A stretch of DNA of 64,000 nt from positions 103,726 through 167,725 of the forward strand of contig JAJYLQ010000007.1 in assembly GCA_021787595.1 (NCBI GenBank). The letters are read 5' to 3'. The notes under the pieces are model-generated. The model had not been told where the DNA came from. It searched no databases and saw only the letters and a list, made by a program, of their open reading frames with translations. The number at the start of each line of letters is the position of its first letter. Position 1 is the stretch's first letter. Source of the DNA: Chloroflexota bacterium. GTDB lineage: Bacteria > Chloroflexota > Anaerolineae > Anaerolineales > Villigracilaceae. This document shows, piece by piece, positions 41,770-50,419 of this stretch. A program made the position numbers and the translations under genes.

Positions 41770-43026
41770 TTATGCCGTTGCGGTCTCTGCGGATTCAACT
41801 TTGGCTGTTTGACGTTCCTGTTCATAGATTCGATGATCCACCACGTGCAGGTAGCGGACACCAAGCGAGAATAACGTCAGCCCGTAGGAAATGATTCCCA
41901 GTCCCGCGATCCATTCGATGATCGAAGGGCGATACATGGTGTAACGTACGGTCGGTTCGCCAGGCATGTATGAAACCAATACGAGCAGGCCAGAAAGATT
42001 TGTGTCCCAGCGGTAGGCAACGACTCCGCCAACGATCAATGCCAGGGCGATCATGCGCAGGACCGGATTCGAGCGGGTCTTTTTCCTCAGCAGGATAATG
42101 ATCGGCAGGACCGCACCCAACAGCATTTCGCCGAACCAGAAATTGAACGAAAGCACTCCGCTGGTCAGGATGTTCAAGCCTTCGGTGCGGCCCGCTTCAT
42201 ACGTGTAGGTCATCGAGAGGGCATCCCAGAAGCGGAAGTAAAGATACGCCACCATGATCCAGCCGACGAAATACGCGACGCGGTCGAGCAGTTCATCTTT
42301 GATCACCGCGCGCTTTGTTAATCGCGCCGAAAGCATGGAGGCGAAAACCGTCAGCGCCATTCCGCCTGCGATGGCCGACATGATGAACAATACCGCGATA
42401 TCAGGCCGAAACCAATATGGCCGGGCTTTAAGCACCCCGTAGATCGCGCCCAGTGAAGACTGGTGGAGCATCGAAAGACATAATCCAACGATTGCCAGAT
42501 AAGGCGCGTAATGATGAACGCCTTCGAGTTTTTCGGCAATCACAGGAAAATGCTTGCGAAGCCAATCGAAAGATGAAAGGATGGGCAGCACTTCCAATAC
42601 CAGCACAGTCAGATAGAGACACACGCACATCGTCACTTCCCACAGCAGGGAATGTTCGTTCCAATAGATGATGGCGTGCCAGAAACGATCCGGGCGGCCA
42701 ATGTCGAGCATCAGAGCCAGCATCGCCATGGTGTAGCCAGCCAGGCCGATGAACGTTGCAGTGCGCGCGACCGGCTGATATTGCTTTAGCCCAAGCAGAT
42801 ATACGCCGGCGCACAGAAAGAACGCGCCGCCCGCGAGGGCAATGGATGAAAGGTCAATTGTGATCCACAGGCCCCACGGCACGAGGTCCGAAAGGTGCGT
42901 GACCGAGAGTCCTTTCCAGAAGACGATCAGACCGGCGCCCAATCCCATCACGAGGAACAGACTCAAAATGGATATCCATCTGCCCCAGGCCGAGCCAAAG
43001 AAGGATTTGATGTTGGATGCTTTCAT
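41770..43026 (-). CDS. NrfD/PsrC-family quinone-interacting membrane subunit
   Basis: A 418-residue protein with about ten helices. GRPDRFWHAIIYWNEHSLLWEV and HQSSLGAIYGVLKARPYWFRPD match the NrfD/PsrC pattern. It exchanges electrons between quinones and the adjacent Fe-S subunit, as in polysulfide reductase, Nrf and alternative complex III modules. Last gene of a five-gene operon; its ATG directly follows the Fe-S gene stop. Confidence 0.9.
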   Translation of the reverse strand: MKASNIKSFFGSAWGRWISILSLFLVMGLGAGLIVFWKGLSVTHLSDLVPWGLWITIDLSSIALAGGAFFLCAGVYLLGLKQYQPVARTATFIGLAGYTMAMLALMLDIGRPDRFWHAIIYWNEHSLLWEVTMCVCLYLTVLVLEVLPILSSFDWLRKHFPVIAEKLEGVHHYAPYLAIVGLCLSMLHQSSLGAIYGVLKARPYWFRPDIAVLFIMSAIAGGMALTVFASMLSARLTKRAVIKDELLDRVAYFVGWIMVAYLYFRFWDALSMTYTYEAGRTEGLNILTSGVLSFNFWFGEMLLGAVLPIIILLRKKTRSNPVLRMIALALIVGGVVAYRWDTNLSGLLVLVSYMPGEPTVRYTMYRPSIIEWIAGLGIISYGLTLFSLGVRYLHVVDHRIYEQERQTAKVESAETATA

Positions 43027-43791
43027 CTAGCCCTCCGCCTTGGGAGGCAAATAATAAACGCGCGGAGCCGTTCCCAGATCTTCGCGCAGACGGAAATGCG
43101 GATTCGACTTCAGGAGCCTGCTTACCGCTGAATTGGGATCGTTCAAATCGCCGAAGACGCGCGCCCCGGTCGGGCAGGCCACAACGCAGGCCGGAGTCGC
43201 ATCTTCGTCCACGCCCGGCTCGAGTCCAAGCTGCAAGCCGCGGTCGATGCGTTGATAACAAAACGCGCATTTCTCCGGCACGCCGCGCGGGCGCCGCGGG
43301 ACTTCCGGTTCGCCCCATTCCGGGACGGCGGGATTCGGCCCATCGAACTTTTTCCAGTTGAATGAGCGCGCTCCGTACGGGCAGGCCACTTCGCAATACC
43401 GGCAGCCGATGCAGCGGTCATAGTCCATCATCACGATTCCATCGGGGCGGTAATAGGAAGCTTTGACCGGGCACACTTCCACACACGGAGCCTTCGCACA
43501 CTGCATACAAGGCCGCGGCAGATAGACTTTTTGATCGCCAACCTGTCCCGCTTCGATGACGGGATTCCACGTAATGTCAGGCGGAATGTCGTTGTGTGCG
43601 CGGCAGGCCATCACACAGTATCCGCAGCCGGTGCATTGGCTCTGGTCAATCACCATTGCCCATTGGCGTCCGCCCGTCGGCGCGGATTCGGAGGCGTTGG
43701 CCTTCTGGATGATCTGTAATCCGGCAACTGCGGCTGCGGCGACGCCGGCGACTTTGAGCAGATCGCGCCGGGAAACTTTTTCATCACTCAT
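43027..43791 (-). CDS. Tat-exported four-cluster ferredoxin (NrfC/PsrB-like)
   Basis: A 254-residue protein with a Tat signal (SRRDLLKVAG, 7-16) and four Cys groups for 4Fe-4S clusters: CTGCGYCVMAC, CMQCAKAPCVEVCP, CAFCYQRI plus CVVACPTG, and CIGCRYCEVACPYG. It would shuttle electrons between the octahaem cytochrome and the NrfD subunit on the outer membrane face. It overlaps the preceding cytochrome gene by 8 bases. Confidence 0.92.
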   Translation of the reverse strand: MSDEKVSRRDLLKVAGVAAAAVAGLQIIQKANASESAPTGGRQWAMVIDQSQCTGCGYCVMACRAHNDIPPDITWNPVIEAGQVGDQKVYLPRPCMQCAKAPCVEVCPVKASYYRPDGIVMMDYDRCIGCRYCEVACPYGARSFNWKKFDGPNPAVPEWGEPEVPRRPRGVPEKCAFCYQRIDRGLQLGLEPGVDEDATPACVVACPTGARVFGDLNDPNSAVSRLLKSNPHFRLREDLGTAPRVYYLPPKAEG

Positions 43792-44797
43792 GCCTGCCTC
43801 CCTTGACGATGTATTTGTGATACGCGCGATCCAGCCACGGCATGAGGATCATGCCGCCTGCCAATCCAATCATGCCAGCCATCATGGCGTATCCAAACGG
43901 GCTGACTGGCGTCGGCGTGTTGCTCACGGGTGGAACCGGCGTGACCACCGCGGTCGGGGCCGGGGTGGGAGTTCCGCCCGCTGCCTCGATCTTGATCGCC
44001 GCGGCGGCGACAGCCTGACCTGGCGCGTGCATTTGATCTGCATGGCACTTGTTACAAGTATCAATGCTGGGCATGAAACTATGATCGGGGGCCTTGTGCG
44101 CGCTGACAAAGTCCGTCGCGCTGGTTGTGCCGCCCGCACCAACGCCGAGGTGACAATCAACGCAGGTCACGCCCGCCTGCGCGTGTTTGGACGTTGGGAA
44201 ATTTTGCATTGCATTCTTATGGCAGGTTTCGCATAAAGCGGAACCGTCGTCGTTTGCGGGCGCGCCCGGCACAGCCTTTATTCCGGCAGCATGCGGATCA
44301 TGGCACGTGGTGCAGCTCATGTTGCGTTGATAATGTGCGCTGAGTTTCCAGTTGGCGGTTGCGAACCTCGGATCACTATGACATCTGCCGCACAAATCGG
44401 GTGAAGTGTCCGTCGGTATATTTTCCACTGGATGATTGGCCGGGATCGGGCTATGGCAGACTTTGCACGAAACACTGTCCGCTTCGGACTGGCCCGTGGT
44501 CGGATCGTATCCGGTGGTGTGGCAAACGAGGCACGCGCCCGGCTTGCCCTGAGCAGTCCAGGATTGAACAAAGACCGGATCGGTCATCGCCTGACCATGA
44601 GGTCCAGCCTGCCACGTGTCGTAAATATCTTTATGGCAGGCCGCGCAATTGTCCACATTGGTCTGGCTGGTTTGCGCGGCTGACGGAGGCGGCGGAGTCG
44701 GAGTGCCACCCTGCGCCTGGGCGATGATAAGTGTCACGCCCGCAGACAGCAGGGCAAACATCACAGCGGCCAAAAAACGTTGAAAGCGTGAAATCAT
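43784..44797 (-). CDS. Octahaem c-type cytochrome with C-terminal anchor
   Basis: A 337-residue protein: signal helix (about 9-28), eight CxxCH motifs (CAACH, CLVCH, CKVCH, CGRCH, CTTCH, CETCH, CVDCH, CNKCH), a Thr/Pro linker and one C-terminal helix (about 300-320). The HGQAMTDPVF after the first motif resembles cytochrome c-554 and related multihaem proteins. No molybdopterin subunit is adjacent, so the terminal substrate is not evident. It is coupled by overlap to the Fe-S gene. Confidence 0.9.
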   Translation of the reverse strand: MISRFQRFLAAVMFALLSAGVTLIIAQAQGGTPTPPPPSAAQTSQTNVDNCAACHKDIYDTWQAGPHGQAMTDPVFVQSWTAQGKPGACLVCHTTGYDPTTGQSEADSVSCKVCHSPIPANHPVENIPTDTSPDLCGRCHSDPRFATANWKLSAHYQRNMSCTTCHDPHAAGIKAVPGAPANDDGSALCETCHKNAMQNFPTSKHAQAGVTCVDCHLGVGAGGTTSATDFVSAHKAPDHSFMPSIDTCNKCHADQMHAPGQAVAAAAIKIEAAGGTPTPAPTAVVTPVPPVSNTPTPVSPFGYAMMAGMIGLAGGMILMPWLDRAYHKYIVKGGRHE

Positions 44798-44822
44798 GGT
44801 GCGTTCTCCTTGTTAAGAATAT

Positions 44823-45149
44823 TCAGGCGTGAGAGGGAATGGGCGCGTCGCGGAAGACTGGGCAGGCAAGGCACTCCTCGCGCAGATAACCGCTGGGCAG
44901 ACGGCGCGCCTGCCAGCATGGAAGTGGAGAGAGAAAGCCGGGGCATTTCTCACGTTCTCCCTCGGGACAATGGTTGATGTTCCAGCATTCCGGTTTTTCG
45001 ACCGGGGACAAATGAGCCTCGCTTTCCTTCTGCCAGCGCGCATCCAGCTTTCGCAAAAAATACACAGCCAGCGCCGTGATCAGGATTGGAACGCCAAAGC
45101 GCAAAGCCAGGCCGCCCAGCAATGCAAGCAGCGCGTTGATATCATTCAT
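44823..45149 (-). CDS. Small Cys-rich membrane-anchored protein
   Basis: A 108-residue protein with an N-terminal helix (about 14-34) and a soluble tail with six Cys in the order ECWNINHCPEG, EKCPGF, PCWQ and EECLACPVF. Such spacing suggests a metal or Fe-S site, or disulfides; no family name is certain. Second gene of the NrfD operon. Confidence 0.7.
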   Translation of the reverse strand: MNDINALLALLGGLALRFGVPILITALAVYFLRKLDARWQKESEAHLSPVEKPECWNINHCPEGEREKCPGFLSPLPCWQARRLPSGYLREECLACPVFRDAPIPSHA

Positions 45150-45156
45150 AAGTCAC

Positions 45157-45279
45157 CTACCATCGCTGGTACGGGGCGCGCTCACGTCGTTGCATCCATT
45201 CGCCGATCAACAGCAGCAGCCCAAACGGGATGATCAGTCGGGCAAGGATCAAAATCAGCATCAATTCAGCGGCATTCAT
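45157..45279 (-). CDS. 40-residue membrane peptide, first gene of the NrfD operon
   Basis: A short frame starting MNAAELMLILILARLI and ending APYQRW. One strong hydrophobic helix (about 5-26), then a basic tail WMQRRER. The ATG has AAAGGAG 7 bases upstream, and the stop lies 7 bases before the next start, so it fits an operon gene well. Possibly a small assembly or anchor subunit. Confidence 0.65.
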   Translation of the reverse strand: MNAAELMLILILARLIIPFGLLLLIGEWMQRRERAPYQRW

Positions 45280-45452
45280 CGCATTCTCCTTTCCAGGATC
45301 ACTCTTAGTTTAAGAGACAGATGAGTGAGACGTAAATTCGGATGTCTCCCCAACTTTCGATTTTGCTTCTGCGGTTCTTTCCGGACTTGGGCTTGCGGCG
45401 CGCGCCCCATGCTTTGCCTCATCGAATGGGTGATTCGCCCCATAAAACAAAC

Positions 45453-45478
45453 TTCCCGCAGATTTGATTCTGCGGGAA
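45453..45478 (-). terminator. Hairpin after rsmI
   Basis: A 10-bp stem ttcccgcaga/tctgcgggaa with loop tttgat. On the minus strand it is followed by a T-rich stretch (agtttgtttta). Confidence 0.5.
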
Positions 45479-45490
45479 ATTCAAAAATCG

Positions 45491-45537
45491 GATGTCATTG
45501 CGAGTGGCGCCTTGGCGCCACTCGCAGCGACGTAATG
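45491..45537. repeat. GTCATTGCGA-family repeat, short form
   Basis: gatgtcattgcgagtggcgc and its inverse gcgccactcgcagcgacg around cttg, in the 290-base gap between the NrfD operon and rsmI. Apart from the hairpin nearby nothing else is seen in this gap. Confidence 0.65.
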
Positions 45538-45571
45538 GTTTATTCTGTAATATGCACTCGAGCTTTGATTT

Positions 45572-46381
45572 TCAAAATGCTCTTTTATACACTTCCCGTT
45601 TCGGCCAGCCTGATTGTTCCGCAAGTTCGGATGAAATTTCTTTTGCGGATTTTTTGTTTTTCAATTCGTTCTTGATCGCTTTCAGCAATTCCTCTTCCGT
45701 CCACTTTTCTCTTTCTTCTTTTTTCCTTCCTTCGATTACCAATACGAACTCACCTCGGGGTTCCTTGAAATGAACCAGTGCTTCGCTGATTGTTCCGCGC
45801 CAGATTTCCTCGTGGAGTTTCGTCAATTCGCGCGCTAGCGCAATTCGACGATCCCCCAAAACAATCTGCAAATCTTCCAATGAGTCGATTAGACGATGCG
45901 GCGTTTCGAGGAAGATCAATGTGAATGATAAATCAGTCACAGCTTTCAACGTGTTTTTTCTTTCGGATGATTTGCGCGGCAGATAACCAAGATACAAAAA
46001 CGAATCCGTTGGCAAGCCGGACGCAGCCAAAGCGGCGACCGGGGCCGAGGCTCCCGGAATCGGGCTGACGTCGAAGCCGGAGACGAGCGCGGCGCGCACC
46101 AATTCGTAGCCGGGATCGTTGATGGCTGGCGTGCCGGCATCCGAGACGAGCGCCACGTCGCCCTCATTGAGCGCGGCGAGGATCGAATCGAGTTTGCTCA
46201 GCTTGTTGTGTTCGAAATAGCTGGTGAGCGGGGTGTGAATATCAAAATGAGCCAGCAGTTTTTGAGTCTGGCGCGTGTCTTCAGCGGCGATCAACCGCGC
46301 TTCGCGCAAAATCCGCACCCCACGCGGACTCATGTCTTCGAGATTGCCAATCGGTGTCGCAACCAGGTAAAGCGTGCCCAT
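45572..46381 (-). CDS. rsmI: 16S rRNA (cytidine1402-2'-O)-methyltransferase
   Basis: A 269-residue tetrapyrrole-methylase-fold protein. The start LYLVATPIGNLEDMSPRG, then AEDTRQTQKLLAHF, VALVSDAGTPAINDPGYELV and GLPTDSFLYLGYLPRKSSER are all RsmI hallmarks. Length is slightly short of some homologues but complete. It methylates the ribose of C1402 in 16S rRNA. Confidence 0.94.
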   Translation of the reverse strand: MGTLYLVATPIGNLEDMSPRGVRILREARLIAAEDTRQTQKLLAHFDIHTPLTSYFEHNKLSKLDSILAALNEGDVALVSDAGTPAINDPGYELVRAALVSGFDVSPIPGASAPVAALAASGLPTDSFLYLGYLPRKSSERKNTLKAVTDLSFTLIFLETPHRLIDSLEDLQIVLGDRRIALARELTKLHEEIWRGTISEALVHFKEPRGEFVLVIEGRKKEEREKWTEEELLKAIKNELKNKKSAKEISSELAEQSGWPKREVYKRAF

Positions 46382-46452
46382 CCATTCGATTGTAACTTAA
46401 AACATTCCTCCCCCGTTTCCGAGGGAGGCTGCGAAAGGGAGAAGAAGAAAAT

Positions 46453-47019
46453 CTATTGTTTGATGGCGTCTCCGGCCGGGGAAACGACATACCAAACGCT
46501 CTTGATACCCTGACCGTTTGTATCGCCTGCGGCAGCGTCTTTCGAGTAATAGTACAGCGGATGGCCATTGTAAGTCACCTGCATAGAGCCGTCGGCGCGG
46601 GCGGTGGTTCCGAGTTTGGTGCCATCCACGCCGCTGCCCGCGACCGGGTTTCCATTGGTGAGCAGGGCGGGCCATATACCGATGCAAGCACCCGAACAAG
46701 TGGATGCTGCGGACGTGTCATTCAGGAAGACGTAAAGAGTCATGCCGTTTGCATCGGTGAGGATCGAGCCCAACTTGGAATTACTTGTAACGTTGACGGT
46801 TGCCGGACCTGTCGGTGTGTTAACCGGAGTTGGGGAGGCGGGTGCGGCAGTGGCCGGAGCGGTAGTTGCTGGCACCTGGGTGGCTGCTTGAGCTGGCGGC
46901 GCCTGGGTTGCCGGCGGTTGTGTGGCCGGCGCTTGTGTTGGCGTTGCCTGCGGAGCGCATGCGGCTGCAAGAACGGCAAATGCGGCCAATAACGTGACTA
47001 GCAGATGTGAAGTTTTCAT
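46453..47019 (-). CDS. COG4315-type secreted repeat lipoprotein
   Basis: A 188-residue lipoprotein (lipobox LAAAC, Cys21) with a long Thr/Pro/Ala linker. Its domain contains LGSILTDANGMTLYVFLND, STCSGACIGIWPALL and a second VTYNGHPLYYYSKDAAAGD block, the two repeats of the COG4315 family of unknown function. AAAGGAG precedes the Met at 47019. These proteins often accompany ECF sigma/anti-sigma pairs, as here. Confidence 0.85.
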   Translation of the reverse strand: MKTSHLLVTLLAAFAVLAAACAPQATPTQAPATQPPATQAPPAQAATQVPATTAPATAAPASPTPVNTPTGPATVNVTSNSKLGSILTDANGMTLYVFLNDTSAASTCSGACIGIWPALLTNGNPVAGSGVDGTKLGTTARADGSMQVTYNGHPLYYYSKDAAAGDTNGQGIKSVWYVVSPAGDAIKQ

Positions 47020-47146
47020 TTGATCTCTCTCCTTTAGACGGGCGGTGTAGGTGCGCCTTCTAAGGGAGGAATACGCATCCCAAAATACCATTGGATGTTC
47101 AAAGCATTAACCTGGAATTAGAAAATTGTGCAGGGGGCGATGAAAT

Positions 47147-47884
47147 CTAGAAATCGATCCTGAAAACCCGCGACCCGCTGGGTTGTCGACTCCCGCCAGC
47201 GGGTTCGACTGTCACGCCAAGGCTGGTGAATGCGGAAAGTTCATTCGGCGACTTGATGGTCACCGATGTGAACGGCAGGTCCGGATCGGGATCGAACATT
47301 GCGGCGCTGGTTCGGTTCCCCTGAGGATCCACGAGCCATGCCTGATAGGTCCGATTGTCTGGTAATTGTGGAAGATCCCAAATGATCAACACGGCCACGC
47401 TACGGTCCTTATCGAGCAGGAGCGCGCCGCTGATATTGGCTGCGCTGATCGGCAGGGATTGTGTGCCGGGATAAGCCAGCATGGCGAGCGCGGTCTGGCT
47501 GGTTTGAAGTTCATGTGTAAGCTGCGCTTGTTGGCGTCGAAAGGATTGCATCTGGGACAGTGAAAATAAATTGAGCGCCAGCAAAACGATAATTGCAAAT
47601 CCCAATGCAAGCCGGTCAAACGACCAGTTCCGGGGCGGACGATTCGTTTTTTGCGCAGACGGCAAACGCCTTTGTAAACGCTGGCGAAGCGCGGCGGGCG
47701 GAGCCTTTGGCGGGGCTGCCATCAGCAGGCCATCGCTGATTTGACGGCAGGCCGCCAATTCGTTCCGGCATGAAGCGCAAGTTGGAAGGTGAATCTCGAG
47801 TGCTGACGTTTCCTCCGCATCCAATGTTCCCAGCGAATACGCGGGAATATTCTCCTCGAAAATTTTGTGTTCGTCGTTCTGCAT
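47147..47884 (-). CDS. Anti-sigma factor with zinc-finger and RskA-like domain
   Basis: A 245-residue protein from the Met at 47884. The anti-sigma zinc finger has HLPTCASCRNEL (His32, Cys36, Cys39). One transmembrane helix (about 100-118) is followed by an extracytoplasmic RskA-type domain (LPDNRTYQAWLVDPQG, LGVTVEPAGGSRQPSG). It would hold the upstream ECF sigma factor at the membrane. 42 bases after the sigma gene. Confidence 0.88.
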   Translation of the reverse strand: MQNDEHKIFEENIPAYSLGTLDAEETSALEIHLPTCASCRNELAACRQISDGLLMAAPPKAPPAALRQRLQRRLPSAQKTNRPPRNWSFDRLALGFAIIVLLALNLFSLSQMQSFRRQQAQLTHELQTSQTALAMLAYPGTQSLPISAANISGALLLDKDRSVAVLIIWDLPQLPDNRTYQAWLVDPQGNRTSAAMFDPDPDLPFTSVTIKSPNELSAFTSLGVTVEPAGGSRQPSGSRVFRIDF

Positions 47885-47926
47885 TCGACCTCTATGCTTT
47901 ATACGTTTTAGCACAAGTAATTGGAT

Positions 47927-48472
47927 TTATGGCTGTCCCCAGACGCGGCGCAGCTGTTCCATCGCGGCGCGCATGCGGGTCTTGACGGTTCCGAGCGGCC
48001 AGCCGAGAGTCTCGGCGATTTCGCTTTGGCTCAATCCCTGGTAATAGGCCAGCTCGATCACCTGACGATGGTCCGGCGTCAGCGATTGCACTGCCATGTA
48101 AAGCGCACGCCAGCGGGACTCTTCGCCCGTTGTTTTTGAATCGGGGATCACGCGCCAGAGATCGTCAGGATCGTCGGCTGTGGAAAGTGTGGGGCGACGT
48201 GATTCGAGCCGAAGACGATCCAGCGCGGTGCGGCGCGCAATGGTCAGCAGCCAAACCGGAACCGGGCCGCGTTCCGCCAGATAGAGTCGGGCGCGGCTCC
48301 AGAGCTTCAGGAATGTATCCTGCGTGGCTTCTTCAGCCAGCATCGGATCGGACAGGATGCGAAGCGTGAGCGCGTGGACTTGCGCGGCGTAACGATCATA
48401 GAGCATGAGAAAGGCATTCTCATCGCCGCCCGCAACTTGCCGGACCAATTCCTTATCGTCGGGTTTCGTCAC
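47927..48472 (-). CDS. ECF RNA polymerase sigma factor (SigK-like)
   Basis: A 181-residue sigma-70 family protein with region 2 (FLMLYDRYAAQVHALTLRIL, EEATQDTFLKLWSRARLY) and region 4 (HRQVIELAYYQGLSQSEIAE, GWPLGTVKTRMRAAMEQLR). Co-directional with its RskA-like anti-sigma factor. Likely targets include the neighbouring lipoprotein genes. Confidence 0.92.
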   Translation of the reverse strand: MTKPDDKELVRQVAGGDENAFLMLYDRYAAQVHALTLRILSDPMLAEEATQDTFLKLWSRARLYLAERGPVPVWLLTIARRTALDRLRLESRRPTLSTADDPDDLWRVIPDSKTTGEESRWRALYMAVQSLTPDHRQVIELAYYQGLSQSEIAETLGWPLGTVKTRMRAAMEQLRRVWGQP

Positions 48473-48529
48473 CCTTCCATTGTACCGAATTTATAACGAG
48501 TCTGAGACTGATTGCTTGCATTACGCAGG

Positions 48530-48566
48530 GCGTCCCGAAGGCCGACTAAAAAAGCCTTCGGGACGC
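48530..48566. terminator. 13-bp hairpin between cupredoxin and sigma genes
   Basis: gcgtcccgaaggc/gccttcgggacgc with an 11-nt loop containing aaaaaa, extended by cgcag/ctgcg outside. Probably ends the cupredoxin transcript. Confidence 0.5.
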
Positions 48567-48596
48567 TGCGAAGAAACGAAGAAGAGGGGATGCCGA

Positions 48597-49061
48597 TTAA
48601 GGCGTCACAACAACGGTGCCCTTCAGCGCCGGATTCGTCGTTGAATGATAGGTGAAGGTGCCGGCCTGGCTGAACGCGAACTGGTAAGTGGCACCAGCCG
48701 CGAGCGATCCGCTGTCGAAGAGACTGGCTGTATCGGATGTCACGCTTTCAGCCGCGGTGTCGTTGTTCGTCCACGTGACGGTGGTGCCAGCCTTGACCGT
48801 CAACAGAGTCGGCTGGAATCCGCTGCTGGTGATCGTGACGGTTCCACTGGAAGCCGGCGCGGGCGTCTGCGATCCGGACGCGCTGGATGAGGAAGGCGGC
48901 GAGGGCGGGGTGTGAGTCGCCTTGACGTGTTTCCCGCTTTTGCCGGCTGTCGTCGAACTGCCTCCCAAACCGATCAACTTGCCCAGGCCGAGATGCAGGG
49001 AGCAGGATGAAAGCGCCAATGCGAGCACGACGAAAAGGGATAGAAGAGTAATACGTTTCAT
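48597..49061 (-). CDS. Cupredoxin-fold lipoprotein lacking copper ligands
   Basis: A 154-residue lipoprotein (lipobox LSSC, Cys20) with a Ser/Pro linker and a plastocyanin-like domain: FQPTLLTVKAGTTVTWTNND, SLFDSGSLAAGATYQFAFSQ, AGTFTYHSTTNPALKGTVVV. In functional relatives the ligand positions read NxDxxxHTVTSD and YHCxxHPxM. Here they are AAESVTSD and YHSTTNPAL, so the ligand His, Cys, His and Met are all replaced. It probably keeps the fold but does not bind type-1 copper. Confidence 0.82.
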   Translation of the reverse strand: MKRITLLSLFVVLALALSSCSLHLGLGKLIGLGGSSTTAGKSGKHVKATHTPPSPPSSSSASGSQTPAPASSGTVTITSSGFQPTLLTVKAGTTVTWTNNDTAAESVTSDTASLFDSGSLAAGATYQFAFSQAGTFTYHSTTNPALKGTVVVTP

Positions 49062-49239
49062 TTTATTTTTGCCTCCAAGCAAACGCGCCAATCTTACTTC
49101 CGGCAGATTAATGCCAGATGTGTGTTTTTTTGGATTCCATCCTGCGGGAACCGCGGCCGCAGAGGATGATTTGACCGCGCTTTAGGCGTTATATGGCTTT
49201 ATAATCCCGAAAACGATGTATCGAAAAGGAGAAGATAGT

Positions 49240-49599
49240 ATGGGAAACAAGAAAGTGATTGGTATCGTCCTGCTTGTGGCGGGCTTCGTATTGATGTTCG
49301 TTTCGCTGATGGCGGATCGCATCGGAATCGGAGGCACGCCGGGCTTCGGCTATTGGCAGAGTCTGGGCAGCGTCGCCGGCGGCTTCGTCACGGCCGCGGG
49401 TTTCTATCTGGCCTCGGGTAATCGCAAGCTCACGGGCATCCTGTTATTGGCGGGCGGTGTGGTTCTACTCATCGCGTCGTTGACTGCTGACGTGATTGGC
49501 CTGGGCGTCAGCGCTGGTTTTGGATACAACCAGGTCATCGGCGCGGTTGCCGGGATCGCTGCCGCCGTAGTCGGCTTTGTTTTGTCCTCGCGGAAATGA
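49240..49599 (+). CDS. Four-helix membrane protein with internal repeat
   Basis: A 119-residue protein made of two about 58-residue repeats: GIVLLVAGFVLMFVSLMADR ... GFGYWQSLGSVAGG and GILLLAGGVVLLIASLTADV ... GFGYNQVIGAVAGI. Each unit has two helices. The Met at 49240 is chosen for the AAAAGGAG upstream. Unknown function; alone between terminators. Confidence 0.75.
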   Translation: MGNKKVIGIVLLVAGFVLMFVSLMADRIGIGGTPGFGYWQSLGSVAGGFVTAAGFYLASGNRKLTGILLLAGGVVLLIASLTADVIGLGVSAGFGYNQVIGAVAGIAAAVVGFVLSSRK

Positions 49600-49630
49600 A
49601 CTGATGCAACAAAGCTGACGTTATAAAAAG

Positions 49631-49664
49631 ATCAAGGCATGTCAACGAAATAACATGCCTTGAT
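49631..49664. terminator. 12-bp bidirectional terminator
   Basis: Arms atcaaggcatgt and acatgccttgat, between convergent genes, with aaaaag before and ttctattttg after. Confidence 0.75.
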
Positions 49665-49690
49665 TTCTATTTTGTTTATTTTGCCGAGCT

Positions 49691-50419
49691 TCATTGACTC
49701 AAGGAGTCAGCCACCTTGAGAAGTTCGTCAAGTTGCAGCGAATCGGTGATCAGGGAATAGGTGATGCCGTTTTGTTCCCAGACCAAGGCGTTCTTTTGTG
49801 CGGGACCACTTGCAGTATCGGGAAGCCAAACGCCAGTCTGGCCCCGCACTGTGACATTTACTATTTGGCCCTTGGCAAATGTTTGCATGGCGCCTTGACT
49901 ATTCTTCCATTGATTGATAATGAGAAAGTGATTTGTTGTGTCTTTATAGCCGTTTGTCACCACATTGCTGTTATCCTCTGATGTGACCATCCAGCCGCTC
50001 ATGGCGGTATAACCTGCTGGAAGGTAGGATGGCGAAAGGACTGCAAATCCGGCCAGCTTCCCAGCTTCACTGGGATTCGGTGCCGATGGAACGTTGCCTA
50101 TGGTTTGGATGGAAACGGAGCCAAGTGTCTTGACGACTCGGATAGGTCCCGATGATCCTTTCAAGTCAATCGGCTGGCCTCCTTGGACGAAGATGTAACC
50201 ACCCACCTGGCGAACGACGCCTTGGGCGAAAGCAAGAGCGGAGGGCCAAAGCAGAATCGCAGCCGTCAAAACGGCGAGCAAAGACAAGGTCAGCGCGGCA
50301 AAGCGCAGAGCCGTATGTTTGGATTTTGTTGGCATGGGATTATTGATCCTTTGATAGAGAGCCGCGGCAAATTCGGGTTGCGGCTCCTTGCGAAATTTGG
50401 TCAGGAAATCATCGTTCAT
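49691..50419 (-). CDS. DUF4367-type anti-sigma-like membrane protein
   Basis: A 242-residue protein with a short cytoplasmic N-terminus, one helix (about 38-60) and an extracytoplasmic domain with the DUF4367 pattern (PSYLPAGYTAMSGWM, NHFLIINQWKNSQGAMQTF, GQTGVWLP, WEQNGITYSLITDSLQLDEL). It overlaps the end of the ECF sigma gene by 11 bases, so it is probably its anti-sigma factor although no zinc finger is present. The Met at 50419 is favoured (GGGAG 12 bases upstream). Confidence 0.82.
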   Translation of the reverse strand: MNDDFLTKFRKEPQPEFAAALYQRINNPMPTKSKHTALRFAALTLSLLAVLTAAILLWPSALAFAQGVVRQVGGYIFVQGGQPIDLKGSSGPIRVVKTLGSVSIQTIGNVPSAPNPSEAGKLAGFAVLSPSYLPAGYTAMSGWMVTSEDNSNVVTNGYKDTTNHFLIINQWKNSQGAMQTFAKGQIVNVTVRGQTGVWLPDTASGPAQKNALVWEQNGITYSLITDSLQLDELLKVADSLSQ

